Shown here one piece after another: positions 28,083-37,422 of a stretch of DNA of 64,000 nt. The translations under genes were made by a program, and so were the position numbers. This DNA comes from Candidatus Hydrogenedentota bacterium (GTDB taxonomy: Bacteria; Hydrogenedentota; Hydrogenedentia; Hydrogenedentales; SLHB01): contig JADLGB010000154.1 of assembly GCA_020849535.1 (NCBI GenBank), forward strand, positions 16,051 through 80,050, given 5' to 3'. The notes beneath the pieces are model-generated. The model was not told where the DNA came from, did not search any database, and was given only the letters and a program-made list of their open reading frames with translations. Within the stretch, counting starts at the first letter, position 1. Every line of letters starts with the position of its first letter.

Positions 28083-30943
28083 TGGATACGGCCCACCGCA
28101 TGGAGGAGGACAACGCCCTCGCGCGGATGCGCAACACCGTGGCCTTTGGCGCGGCGCTGGTGGTGCTTGCGCTGTGGCCGTTCACACCTTCGCCCGCCAC
28201 GGACGCAAAGTACCTGGTCATCGGACTGCTGCCGGCAGTGCTTGCGCTGCAATGGTGGCTGCACCTGCGACATTCCGGTACCGGCATGCCGGCGGGCGGC
28301 CTTGCGACTTGGATTTTGGGATGCTTTCTTGCCGTGAACCTGGCCGCGGTGCTCCTTGCCACGCATCGTCTCTACTGCCTGGCGGAATTCTCGAAGTTTC
28401 TTGCGTTGGCCTTGATCTATTTCCTTACGGTCCAAGCGTGCCGTACGCCGGAGCAAGCCTGGCGCATGCTGTTGATTGTAAGCGGTGCGATTACGTTGAC
28501 CAGTGTCTACGGTCTGGCGCAATGGGCGGGCCTGGACCCTTTCCCTTGGGAAACGCGAGATGTCGAAGAGTACCGCGGTCTGCCCTCCACCTATGGAAAC
28601 CCGAATGTCGCCGCGCATACGCTCAATCTGGGACTGCTTTGCGCACTTGGGCTGGTTGCGCGCCGAAAGACGCGCTGGTGCGCATTCTTCGTTCTCGTGA
28701 TTGTTGCCCATTTGTACCTGACCGAAGTGCGCGCCGCGAAAGTTGCCGTCCCCGCGGGGCTTGCGTTGGTGCTGATCGCGGAACTCGCGCGGCGGCGTAT
28801 CCGGAGCGCGCCGCGCGCCATCCTCGCCACCGTTGTGACTTGCGGTCTGCTTGGCGCGGGCCTCTTGGCTGGAGTCATGGGATACCACCATGCGCGGAGC
28901 GGCGCCCTCGCGCCTTCGGGCCACACCTTCCTGCTTCGTTACAATTCCTTCTATGGCGCGAGCCGGATGATGCTGGACCGCCCGCTCACAGGTTTTGGAC
29001 CCGGTGCGTATTGGCTGGAAAACCCTCCTTATTGGACGCCCTACGAACAGGCCTTCTTCGCCACAGATCGCAAGTTCAATCACAACGTGCACAACGAACT
29101 CCTTGAGACCGGCGTCGAATCGGGATTCGCCGGGGCCTGCCTCTACATCGCGTTCCTGGTTGCTCTCCTGACAAGCGCCCTGCATTTCGCGATCAAGACC
29201 AGAGACCGCGACGCGCGCCTGCTTGGATATACGCTTGCTGCGTGCGTTGCCGCATTTGGAGTGGATGGGCTCTTTGGATTCAATCTACGCAGCCCGGCGT
29301 CGGCGGCAGTCTTCTTTGTGCTTGCGGGGATTGTGGTGGGGATATCGGGCGAAGCAAAGGCTGCAAGCCAAGGACCTCTTGTACGGCGTATGCGAACACT
29401 GACGATGTGTGCTTTGTGCGCCCTGGCGATGGTGCCGGCTTTGTTTGCATGCCTCGCTTTCACCGCGCAAACGATGCACCAGGAGGCGCGGGGGCAGGAG
29501 CCGGAGGGTGCCGTCAGGATGCTGGGGAGGGCCGAGCGATTGACCCCCTGGAACCCCGTACTGCCAGACGCCCTGGCCCGGGTTCACGCAGAGGATGGAA
29601 TGGCCTCCGAAGCAATCTCCGCATACGAGCGCGCACGCGCCGGCAATCCGAATTGGATCCCGATCCATCTGGGAATCGCGCAGCAGTCTTTCCTCCTCAG
29701 CCAGACAGAAGGCCCAACGCTACTTGAAGCGGCACGCGCCGCGATCGCACGCACCCTTGCGTTGTGTCCAACGCTTCCGGAAGCCCATCTATTGCTCGGA
29801 CAAATGGCGTTTGCGGAAGCACTGAGAATCGCGGAGATGGACGCTGTGGCAGGCGAGAGTCGGGCCAACCTTCTGCGGAGCGCGATCGCGCACTGCGGCG
29901 ATGCGCTCAAGTACGGGCTGGAAGAATCGGCGCCCGCGTACTTGGCCGTGGCGCAAGCCTATTCCTTGCTTAATGAGTACAAGGAGGCGGAGAGGGCGTT
30001 TGCGCGCGCCGCGGAGTCTGCACCCGGTGAAGAGGCCACTTGGGCCGCGTTTGAACAGTATGCCTCCACCACGGGCAATTGGGATGCATATGCGGACGCC
30101 CTGTCCGAAGCCTTGGCTGCCGCCGAAAGAGGGCGGGCGTCTTTTCGCAGGGCAGCAGGTTTGATCGCCTTGCGCCTCGCGAAGGATTGCCGCGAGCGGC
30201 TGAAGGACGACACCCTGGCACGTAGCGCGGTCTCGCGCGGGTTGCGCCTGCAACCCTGGGACGACGACCTCTTCGGCGCCTATATCACGCTGGAAGGTGA
30301 CCTGGAGACGCGCGAGGACCTCTTGCATGCGCTGCAGCGAGCGGCCTCAACGGCCGGTGCACCCTGGCTTGGCGGCGCCCCGTGGCTATTGAACGACCGG
30401 CTGACAGAACCGTCATCCAAGCCGGATTCCGAGGTCGCGGCAGGCGTGGCGGAAGATGCGCGGGAGGCGCACCAGGCAAATCCTGGACGTGCCGCCCTCG
30501 AATATGGGTGGGTCCTGAAGGCACACGGACTTCTGGTCCGCACCTCTTCCGAACCTGCGGAGGTTCGCGGCAATACGCTCGCCGATCTAGCGGCAACGGC
30601 GCTGACGATTGGCGCCGTGGTAGAAGCTGAATCGCTCTACGCTGACGCGCTGAAGCTACAGGCGGGTGACGCGCGTCAAGGGGGCACGCTCGGCCGCGCG
30701 GAGGCCCTCTATCGCATGGGCAAGAAGGACGAGGCCCTGGCCCTTGTGGAAAGTGCGGCGCAGTCGTGGCCGCAGAGTTTCGAGGTCGCGCTGGCACATG
30801 CGCGGCTGCTAGGCCGCGTAGGCCGGACCGCGGAGGCCCGGCTCGCGTATCGGCTTGTCCTAATGCGCTATGCGCTCGGACCGGAGGATCGGTCTGAGGT
30901 GCAACTTGAACTTGACCAGCTCAAGGCGGAGTCCGCGCCATGA
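28082..30943 (+). CDS. O-antigen ligase/polymerase-family protein with TPR domain
   Basis: A 953-residue membrane protein. The ATG at 28082 overlaps the previous stop by one base. About eleven membrane helices occupy residues 20-460. The Wzy_C/WaaL signature is near 300-345 (DRPLTGFGPGAYW, NHNVHNELLETGVESGFAG). The C-terminal half (about 470-950) is soluble and made of TPR-like repeats (GAVRMLGRAERLTPWNP, EYKEAERAFARAAESAPG). It probably polymerises or ligates the polysaccharide, with the TPR part recruiting partners. A second Wzy_C-like protein is encoded at 39686. Confidence 0.85.
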   Translation: MDTAHRMEEDNALARMRNTVAFGAALVVLALWPFTPSPATDAKYLVIGLLPAVLALQWWLHLRHSGTGMPAGGLATWILGCFLAVNLAAVLLATHRLYCLAEFSKFLALALIYFLTVQACRTPEQAWRMLLIVSGAITLTSVYGLAQWAGLDPFPWETRDVEEYRGLPSTYGNPNVAAHTLNLGLLCALGLVARRKTRWCAFFVLVIVAHLYLTEVRAAKVAVPAGLALVLIAELARRRIRSAPRAILATVVTCGLLGAGLLAGVMGYHHARSGALAPSGHTFLLRYNSFYGASRMMLDRPLTGFGPGAYWLENPPYWTPYEQAFFATDRKFNHNVHNELLETGVESGFAGACLYIAFLVALLTSALHFAIKTRDRDARLLGYTLAACVAAFGVDGLFGFNLRSPASAAVFFVLAGIVVGISGEAKAASQGPLVRRMRTLTMCALCALAMVPALFACLAFTAQTMHQEARGQEPEGAVRMLGRAERLTPWNPVLPDALARVHAEDGMASEAISAYERARAGNPNWIPIHLGIAQQSFLLSQTEGPTLLEAARAAIARTLALCPTLPEAHLLLGQMAFAEALRIAEMDAVAGESRANLLRSAIAHCGDALKYGLEESAPAYLAVAQAYSLLNEYKEAERAFARAAESAPGEEATWAAFEQYASTTGNWDAYADALSEALAAAERGRASFRRAAGLIALRLAKDCRERLKDDTLARSAVSRGLRLQPWDDDLFGAYITLEGDLETREDLLHALQRAASTAGAPWLGGAPWLLNDRLTEPSSKPDSEVAAGVAEDAREAHQANPGRAALEYGWVLKAHGLLVRTSSEPAEVRGNTLADLAATALTIGAVVEAESLYADALKLQAGDARQGGTLGRAEALYRMGKKDEALALVESAAQSWPQSFEVALAHARLLGRVGRTAEARLAYRLVLMRYALGPEDRSEVQLELDQLKAESAP

Positions 30944-31728
30944 GTGTGACCCAGCGCGAATCATCCGGCGACACAAGGACTGAAAGTGCATCTTTCGTGG
31001 GCGTCACGCTGGTTCTGAGCCTTATCGCCGCGTGTGGCTTCTGCGTGTTTGTCTGCGCGTACGCGCGCACGGGGGAAAGGCTGCTCGAACAATCCATGCG
31101 CAAACAGGGCATGATCTACTTGGAGCAAGCGGAGCGCCTGGAAACGGCGGGAGAATATGAGAACGCGGCACAGCACTACCGTCTCGCGCTCGAAGCCGAG
31201 TTCGACGCGCACAAGTACCGGACCTACACGCTGAAGCGCCTCGGCGCGCTGCTGTGGTGGAGGGAAGGGCCGCAGGCGGCCTTGCCCTATTTGCAGGAGG
31301 CGTTCCAGCAACCGGACGCGCCGATCACGCTTTACGAGCCGCTCTGCGACTCGTTGATCCAGCTTGGTCGACGGGATGAGGTCTACGATGTGCTCGCGCG
31401 CTGGCGCGAAGAGGCGCACGCCGGAAAGGACAGGGAGCAGGAGGCGCTCTCATACTATTACGAAGGCAAGGCTTTTCAAGAGTCTGGCGACGAGGCAAAG
31501 GCCCGCGAGGCGTTTATGGCGGGCACGCAGGTGCTTCCCGGAGGACGCAGTGCGTACGAGCTGGGAGTGGCCTTTCACCGCGAGGGCGACGATGACGGTG
31601 CTCTACTGCACCTGGAGCAGTTCCTGGTGACCGCCTCAGGCGATCGCGCACGGTATGCACGTACATTGATGGATGAGATTCTCCAAAGGCGTGTGAAGAA
31701 GGATGGATCTCCGTCTTCGCGAGAGTGA
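30940..31728 (+). CDS. membrane-anchored TPR protein, last gene of the polysaccharide operon
   Basis: A 262-residue protein with one membrane helix (about 20-42, GVTLVLSLIAACGFCVFVCAYA) and TPR-like repeats (AGEYENAAQHYRLALEAEF, SGDEAKAREAFMAGTQVLPG, EGDDDGALLHLEQFLV). It overlaps the ligase-like gene by four bases and converges on wecC. It could pair with the other TPR proteins of the operon. No catalytic motif was seen. Confidence 0.72.
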   Translation: MSVTQRESSGDTRTESASFVGVTLVLSLIAACGFCVFVCAYARTGERLLEQSMRKQGMIYLEQAERLETAGEYENAAQHYRLALEAEFDAHKYRTYTLKRLGALLWWREGPQAALPYLQEAFQQPDAPITLYEPLCDSLIQLGRRDEVYDVLARWREEAHAGKDREQEALSYYYEGKAFQESGDEAKAREAFMAGTQVLPGGRSAYELGVAFHREGDDDGALLHLEQFLVTASGDRARYARTLMDEILQRRVKKDGSPSSRE

Positions 31729-31755
31729 CGGTGTTTTGCCGATCGCGGTGCGGGC

Positions 31756-33015
31756 CTATTGCCGCCCGGAGCCGAGGACCCTCACCCGGAACCCTGCCGC
31801 ACGCCAGTCCTTGTGATCAAGGATGTTGCGTGTGTCGAAGAGGACGGCCTTGCGCATCTGCTTCGCGACCAAGCGCGGATTCAAGTATTTGTAGTCGTTG
31901 TGATCGGTCAACAGGGCCAGGCAGTCGGCGCCCTCGAAACACGCATCCAGCGAATCGAGTTCGATCGGGCTGTTCTTGACGTAGGGATCGTGCACGGAGA
32001 GCCGCACGCCCTGTTCTCGCAGGTGATGGATTACCTCCAAGGCTGGACTCTCGCGCATATCGTCCACATTTCCCTTGAACGCCAGCCCGAGCACGGCGAC
32101 CTTGGGATCCTGGACGCCCTCCAGCATCGCGAGAATGCGGCGGGTGGCGTGTGCGGGCATGCCATCGTTGCGCTCCCGCGCGAGCCGGATCAGCCGCGCC
32201 GTGTCAGGAAACTGGTCCACGAGGAACCACGGGTCCACCGAGATGCAGTGCCCGCCGACGCCGGGTCCGGCGGTGTGCAGGTTGACACGCGGGTGGCGGT
32301 TCGCCAGCCGCGCGACGTCGCCAAAGTCGATGCCCAACTCCTCGCACAGAAGGGCGACTTCGTTGGCCAGCGCGATGTTGACGTCGCGAAACGTATTCTC
32401 GATGACCTTGACCATTTCGGCCGTCGTGACATCCGTGATAAAGATCTGCCCTTCTACGAAGCTCGCGTAGATTTCCCGGGCCTTCTGCGCGCTGGTCTCA
32501 TCGTATCCGCCGATCACCCGGTCGTTCTCGATCAACTCCTTGAGGATCTTTCCCGGCAGCACACGTTCGGGGCAGTGTGCCAGATGGATGTCCTCCCCGA
32601 CGCGCAGCCCCGATCGATCGAGGATGGGCTTCAGCAGATCGCGACACGTTCCCGGCGGCGATGTCGATTCCAAGATGACGAGATTGCCCTTCGTCAGGTA
32701 AGGGACGATCTGCTCCGTCGCCTGGCAGACGTATTGCATGTCGGCCTTCTTGTCACGCGTCAGCGGCGTGGGCACTGCGAGGAAGAACACATCGGCCTTC
32801 TCCGGCTGCAGCGACGCGCGCAGATTACCCGAGCCGATGGCGGCTTTCACAACCGTGTGCAGTCCCGGTTCCTCAATATGGATATTGCCCATGTTCACCG
32901 TATCCACAACGCGCGCACCGACGTCGACCCCGAGGACCTTGTAGCCGTTTGTCGCCAGGACACTCGCCGTGGGGAGTCCGATATAGCCCAATCCCATCAC
33001 GCACACAGTCTTCAT
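31756..33015 (-). CDS. wecC: UDP-N-acetyl-D-mannosamine dehydrogenase (WecC-type)
   Basis: A 419-residue UDP-sugar dehydrogenase. MKTVCVMGLGYIGLP at 33015 is the natural start, with the NAD-binding GxGxxG at residues 7-12; the longer open frame upstream overlaps wecB. Family motifs are ESTSPPGTC, CPERVLPGKILKEL, and the catalytic cysteine in GPGVGGHCISVDPWFL. It oxidises UDP-ManNAc to UDP-ManNAcA with two NAD+. Only four bases separate it from wecB, so the pair should be co-translated. A different UDP-sugar dehydrogenase specificity cannot be excluded, but the wecB neighbour supports this one. Confidence 0.9.
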   Translation of the reverse strand: MKTVCVMGLGYIGLPTASVLATNGYKVLGVDVGARVVDTVNMGNIHIEEPGLHTVVKAAIGSGNLRASLQPEKADVFFLAVPTPLTRDKKADMQYVCQATEQIVPYLTKGNLVILESTSPPGTCRDLLKPILDRSGLRVGEDIHLAHCPERVLPGKILKELIENDRVIGGYDETSAQKAREIYASFVEGQIFITDVTTAEMVKVIENTFRDVNIALANEVALLCEELGIDFGDVARLANRHPRVNLHTAGPGVGGHCISVDPWFLVDQFPDTARLIRLARERNDGMPAHATRRILAMLEGVQDPKVAVLGLAFKGNVDDMRESPALEVIHHLREQGVRLSVHDPYVKNSPIELDSLDACFEGADCLALLTDHNDYKYLNPRLVAKQMRKAVLFDTRNILDHKDWRAAGFRVRVLGSGRQ

Positions 33016-33019
33016 TCGT

Positions 33020-34126
33020 CTACACTCCAAGGGATGCCAAGTGATCGGCGATCCGTTTGCTGGCAAGTCCATCGCCGTAGGGATTCACGGCATTCGCCAT
33101 ACCCCGGTAGCGTTCCGCGTCGTCGAGCAGGCATTGAACCCCCGAGACGATGCCTTCATACGTATTGCCCACCAGCATCGCCGTGCCGGCCGTGATAGCT
33201 TCGGGGCGTTCGGTCACTTCCCGCATGACCAGGACGGGCTTTCCCAACGCGGGAGCTTCTTCCTGAACTCCGCCGGAATCGGTCAATACGAGATAGGCCT
33301 TCTTCAGCAGATGGACGAACGGCAGGTACTCGAGAGGTTCGATGATGGAAATGCGTTCATGGCCCGCAAGCAACGCGTCGACAACACACCGCACGTTCGG
33401 GTTCGGGTGGACGGGATAGACGAGTTCCACGCCGGGATTGCGCTGGACCAGATCCCGCATCGCCCTGCACATTTGTTCGAACCGCTCTCCGAAACTCTCG
33501 CGGCGATGCGCGGTGACCAGGATTAAGCGCCGCCCATCTCCGGCAGACTTGAGTAGCGGGTCCTCGAACTCGTAGGGACGCTGGGCCACGTCCAGCAGGG
33601 CGTCGATAACCGTATTCCCTGTGACCAGTATCTGGGCTTCGGGGATGTGTTCGCCGCGGAGGTGCTGCGCTGCCAGGGGCGTCGGCGCATAGTGATAGTC
33701 GCAAAGGACATCCGACAGCCGCCGGTTCATCTCTTCCGGGAAGGGGCGTTGCTTGTCGTACGTGCGCAGTCCGGCTTCCACGTGCCCCACCGGCGTTGAA
33801 CGGTAATAGCAGGCCAGCGCCGCGGCGAAAGTCGTCGTGGTGTCTCCATGCACGAGGACCACGTCGGGGCTTTCCAATTGCAGGACGTGGCCCAGTTCCA
33901 CCAGCACCCGGCTGGTGATGTGGTCAAGCGATTGGCCGGGGCGCATCACATTGAGATCGTGATCCACGGGAATGCGAAACAGTTCGATGACCCGGTCGAG
34001 CAACTCGCGATGCTGCGCGGTCAGGCAGACCCGAACGGTGAAGCCGCCCCGCGCTTTCAACTCCCGGACGACCGGGGCCATCTTGATGGCTTCCGGACGA
34101 GTGCCCATTACGGCCAAGACCTTCAT
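33020..34126 (-). CDS. wecB: UDP-N-acetylglucosamine 2-epimerase, non-hydrolysing (WecB)
   Basis: A 368-residue epimerase that makes UDP-ManNAc from UDP-GlcNAc, the substrate of the adjacent dehydrogenase. The start MKVLAVMGTRPEAIKMAPVV at 34126 carries the family N-terminus. LVHGDTTTTFAAALACYY, GHVEAGLRT, VTAHRRESFGERF and LTDSGGVQEEAPALGKPVLVMR are all present. Genes 34418 onward run divergently, with promoters for both directions in the 291-bp gap. Confidence 0.93.
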   Translation of the reverse strand: MKVLAVMGTRPEAIKMAPVVRELKARGGFTVRVCLTAQHRELLDRVIELFRIPVDHDLNVMRPGQSLDHITSRVLVELGHVLQLESPDVVLVHGDTTTTFAAALACYYRSTPVGHVEAGLRTYDKQRPFPEEMNRRLSDVLCDYHYAPTPLAAQHLRGEHIPEAQILVTGNTVIDALLDVAQRPYEFEDPLLKSAGDGRRLILVTAHRRESFGERFEQMCRAMRDLVQRNPGVELVYPVHPNPNVRCVVDALLAGHERISIIEPLEYLPFVHLLKKAYLVLTDSGGVQEEAPALGKPVLVMREVTERPEAITAGTAMLVGNTYEGIVSGVQCLLDDAERYRGMANAVNPYGDGLASKRIADHLASLGV

Positions 34127-34280
34127 CCGGCGCCCACCCGGACGTGAATGCACCCCACCACTGCGAACACGCGGCACCGCTCAGGCACACGCGCTGTTTT
34201 CATTCGTTCGCACTCCTTCATGTTTGCCGGGCTTGGCACCCCATTCACTCGCCCAGGCGCAATCTCCGCCACGGAAGCGA

Positions 34281-34304
34281 AGTATACTGCACGCTTTGCC
34301 GAAT
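34281..34304 (-). promoter_or_regulatory. possible promoter of wecBC
   Basis: On the minus strand, TATACT (34281-34286) with TGGTCA 18 bases upstream (4 of 6 to TTGACA). The start would be about 150 bp before wecB. Confidence 0.35.
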
Positions 34305-34333
34305 TGACCAGCGCGCGCCGTTCCGCATGCTGC

Positions 34334-34362
34334 TTGCTACCGCGTGCATGCGGAACTATAAT
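34334..34362 (+). promoter_or_regulatory. sigma-70-type promoter of the Wzz-flippase operon
   Basis: TTGCTA (34334-34339), exactly 17 bases, then a perfect TATAAT (34357-34362). It leaves a leader of about 50 nt to the ATG at 34418. Confidence 0.75.
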
Positions 34363-34417
34363 TGCCGCGGTGGGGAGACACGTGAGAAGGGTCTTTCAGC
34401 GTATCAAGAGGACATCC

Positions 34418-35767
34418 ATGGCGGCTCAATCGGAATCTGCCCCCTCGTTCCACTACAGCCGGATTGCTGCCGCGCTCGCGCGGCGGACGCTTTTCTTCGG
34501 CGCCGCGGTGGGTGTCTTCACGGCCCTGTACACGCTTACGTTGGACAATGTCTACCAGGCGCAGGCGGGATTGCTTCTCGCGCCGCCTCCAGTGAGCGAG
34601 GCGCTGAGTGCGAAAGGTGCGGTTCTACCGGAAAATCCCGCCGCGCAGATCGGGTTTCTCATGTCGCGTCCTCTGTCAGTTCCCGGCTACGATCTGCTGC
34701 TGCGCAATGACAGCATCGTTCAGGCGCTGCGCGCCAAGCTCCAGGAACTGCTTGCAAAGGAAGGTGGGGGAGACGATGTGCCGCTTGAGTCCGTCCGGAA
34801 ATCCATGAGCGTCCAGACGCGGGTGTTGAAGCAAACCTCCAGCGACATTGAATATGCGCCGCTGATATCGCTGGTTTACACTGCCCCTTCCCCTGCGCTC
34901 GCCGCCGAGATGGCGAACGAATGGGCACGTCTCTCCGTGGAGACTTCAAAGGAGATTAGCGCGAAGGGGAGGGCGGGATCGCAGGCGTTCTTAAGTGCGC
35001 GCTTCGATGCGGTTGTGGAAGAACTGCGACAGACCGAGACCAGCATTCAGGAGCACGAGGCCGCCTGGGATCTCGAGAACATGGGCAAACGGCTGGCGGA
35101 ACTGCAGACGCACGCGACCTCCTTCGAAACCGAGCTACTCACGCTTGCAACAGACATCGAAGGGACCCGGGCGGAGTTGTCCAGCGTGGAGACGGAGCTG
35201 ACGGGCGTGGGCGAAACCGTTACCCTTCGCAAAGCCATCCCCGACGAGGCCTACTGGCTCCTGCCGGACAAAGAGCGCTCCGGCGCAGACCGTGTGCTGG
35301 AAACGGAAGAGATCAATGCCCTGTTCGTGAGACTTCAGACTCAGAAGAACGAGCTACAGAGCAAATTGGCGGGCATGATCGAGCGCAAGAACGCGATAGC
35401 GGCCACCCTGGAACAGTTGAACGCGCAGAACGCGCAACTCCAAGAAGATCTTGCCGAGCAGAAGCGCGTTCGCGCGGAACTGACCCGGCAGGCCAACGTG
35501 TATACGGAGCAGTACGTGCGGCTCGCGGAGAATCTCGAAGCCGCCCGGCTCGCCGATGCTCGCACGGAAGCCGATCTGAAAATCGCGTATGCAGCCATTC
35601 CGCCGGAGCACAAGGTCGGTCCGCATCGCAGTCTCACGGTGCTGACGGCGGCCATTCTGGGCGCCCTTGTCGTTCCCCTGCATTTCCTCAGCAGGTTGTC
35701 GCTACGGCGGCTCGCAGCGCATCTGGATTCGACGGTTGCGGGGCAGCAACCGTCCAGCGCGGCGTAA
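34418..35767 (+). CDS. Wzz-like polysaccharide chain-length/co-polymerase protein
   Basis: A 449-residue inner-membrane protein. The ATG at 34418 has AGAGGA upstream; the open frame extends 90 codons further without support. Two membrane helices flank a large periplasmic coiled coil: TM1 at about 28-48 (TLFFGAAVGVFTALYTL) and TM2 near the C-terminus (LTVLTAAILGALVVPLHFL). The coiled coil spans about 185-395 (QLNAQNAQLQEDLAEQKRVR). No tyrosine kinase domain is fused. It is expected to set chain length or couple synthesis to export. It is followed by a flippase, with a 64-bp gap. Confidence 0.8.
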   Translation: MAAQSESAPSFHYSRIAAALARRTLFFGAAVGVFTALYTLTLDNVYQAQAGLLLAPPPVSEALSAKGAVLPENPAAQIGFLMSRPLSVPGYDLLLRNDSIVQALRAKLQELLAKEGGGDDVPLESVRKSMSVQTRVLKQTSSDIEYAPLISLVYTAPSPALAAEMANEWARLSVETSKEISAKGRAGSQAFLSARFDAVVEELRQTETSIQEHEAAWDLENMGKRLAELQTHATSFETELLTLATDIEGTRAELSSVETELTGVGETVTLRKAIPDEAYWLLPDKERSGADRVLETEEINALFVRLQTQKNELQSKLAGMIERKNAIAATLEQLNAQNAQLQEDLAEQKRVRAELTRQANVYTEQYVRLAENLEAARLADARTEADLKIAYAAIPPEHKVGPHRSLTVLTAAILGALVVPLHFLSRLSLRRLAAHLDSTVAGQQPSSAA

Positions 35768-35831
35768 CGGCCGCGGCGATGACCACCACCCAGCACGGCG
35801 GTATCGCGGCAGGACGCTCCGAGAGAAGAGC

Positions 35832-37295
35832 ATGACGAAAGCCAGGACCATGGTTCGCGGGGCCTTCCTCTCCGGTGCGGGCATGATCGCGTCCATGGCG
35901 GGATCGCTCGTCTCCGCCGTCATCTTCGGCCGGATGCTTCCGGAGTCGCAGGTGGGCGTGTTCTGGATGCTCATCCTCCTGTGCGACGGGCTGCTCATCC
36001 TCAGCAATTTCGGACTGCACAGCGCCCTGCCCAAAATCATCGCCGATGCGCCCGAAGCGGGCCGCGGTGAGATGGGCGCCGGCATCTTGCTCGTGCAAGG
36101 GGCGATTTCGCTCGCGCTGGGCATTGTCCTGTTCGCCGCTTGGTTGCTGTTGCCGGATCCTCGCGTCATCACCGCGAACACTTCCTGGCTGGACTTGTAT
36201 CCCCATTTGTGGATACTTCCTCTGCTGTGCATCGCCGCGACGCAACGGGACACGTCCCTCGCGATCCTCGCAGGCATGAACCGGTATTCGGGCCGGGCGG
36301 TAGGCTTGATTGTGGGCTCGGCCGTGCAGGTGACGCTGGTCGTCGTGGCGGTCGCGTGGCTCAAGCTGGGACTCGTGGCACTCACGCTGTGCACCTTCGT
36401 CTCCTACGTCGCCGCGGCGGCTTGGCTGATTGGGCAAGTGGGCCGTTTTCGCATCCGCGGTGGTATTTGGCAGTCATATGCACGCGCGGTGCGTTTCAGT
36501 ATTCCGCTCTATATCAACAATGTGTTGGGTTTCGCGTTCCAACGCGCCGACACGGTGCTCGTGGCGATGTTACTGGGCAGTCCCACACTCGTCGCCTACT
36601 TCGAGATGGCCAAGCGGCTGCCAAACCTGATCTCCCGGATCCTGACGGCAATGCTCGTTCCGTACTTGCCGGGTTTGTCCAACCGGCTTTCGGACGGAGA
36701 CTTCGCGGGGGCGTCGCGCCTGTTGAACCAGACCCTCTCCTTGATGGCATTCCTCGGCTATTCGTCCGTCCTTGCGATGGTCGTGATTCAACGTCCGTTG
36801 ATCGTTCTGCTGTTTTCACAGCGATACCTCGCGTGCCTCCCGGTTCTATGGTTGCTGATGACCGGAGCGTGTCTTGCAATCCAGGCAGGCATACTAGGGC
36901 TCTCGCTGGTCGCCGCCGGCCACCCCGGGCACGTGACGCGGGCAAACATCGTTACCGCGGCCGTCAGCATCATCCTCAACTGCGCGCTCATCCCGCGATT
37001 TGGTATCATCGGCGCGGCATGGAGCCTTGTGGCGGTCACTGCGATGAGTGCGTTGTTACAAGGGTACTTCGTGAATCGCTGCGGTTTGCGTCTGACCGCG
37101 ACGAGCACGCTGGTGCCCCATGCGGCGATCGCCGTATGCCTCGCATTGACCCAGTACAAGGAGGTGTTTTGGATACGCGCCTCCGCGCTGTTGCTGTTTG
37201 TGGTGCTGTGCCTGGCGGCTTCCGTGGTTACCCCACGGCAATTGGTTCAGTGGGGTCGCCACGTCATTCCAGGGCAGCGTGCCGCACGCGTATGA
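35832..37295 (+). CDS. polysaccharide biosynthesis flippase (Wzx/MATE-like)
   Basis: A 487-residue polytopic protein with about 12-14 membrane helices spread over its full length. It belongs to the MOP exporter superfamily: the N-terminal MVRGAFLSGAGMIASMAGSL and the ALPKIIADAPEAGRGEMGAG loop fit Wzx-type flippases. The ATG at 35832 was selected over the upstream extension because that overlaps the Wzz-like gene. It would move undecaprenyl-linked repeat units to the periplasmic face. The next gene is 127 bp downstream on the same strand. Confidence 0.85.
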   Translation: MTKARTMVRGAFLSGAGMIASMAGSLVSAVIFGRMLPESQVGVFWMLILLCDGLLILSNFGLHSALPKIIADAPEAGRGEMGAGILLVQGAISLALGIVLFAAWLLLPDPRVITANTSWLDLYPHLWILPLLCIAATQRDTSLAILAGMNRYSGRAVGLIVGSAVQVTLVVVAVAWLKLGLVALTLCTFVSYVAAAAWLIGQVGRFRIRGGIWQSYARAVRFSIPLYINNVLGFAFQRADTVLVAMLLGSPTLVAYFEMAKRLPNLISRILTAMLVPYLPGLSNRLSDGDFAGASRLLNQTLSLMAFLGYSSVLAMVVIQRPLIVLLFSQRYLACLPVLWLLMTGACLAIQAGILGLSLVAAGHPGHVTRANIVTAAVSIILNCALIPRFGIIGAAWSLVAVTAMSALLQGYFVNRCGLRLTATSTLVPHAAIAVCLALTQYKEVFWIRASALLLFVVLCLAASVVTPRQLVQWGRHVIPGQRAARV

Positions 37296-37422
37296 TCGCG
37301 TTCACAGTGCCCAGCGATGCACCCGCGGCCGCCTCCGCAGCGACAAAGCCGGCTGCCCACGGGTGCGGTGGACGTGACCATACGGAATATCATCCAAACA
37401 GGAATGGGAGGCCGGGACTCGG

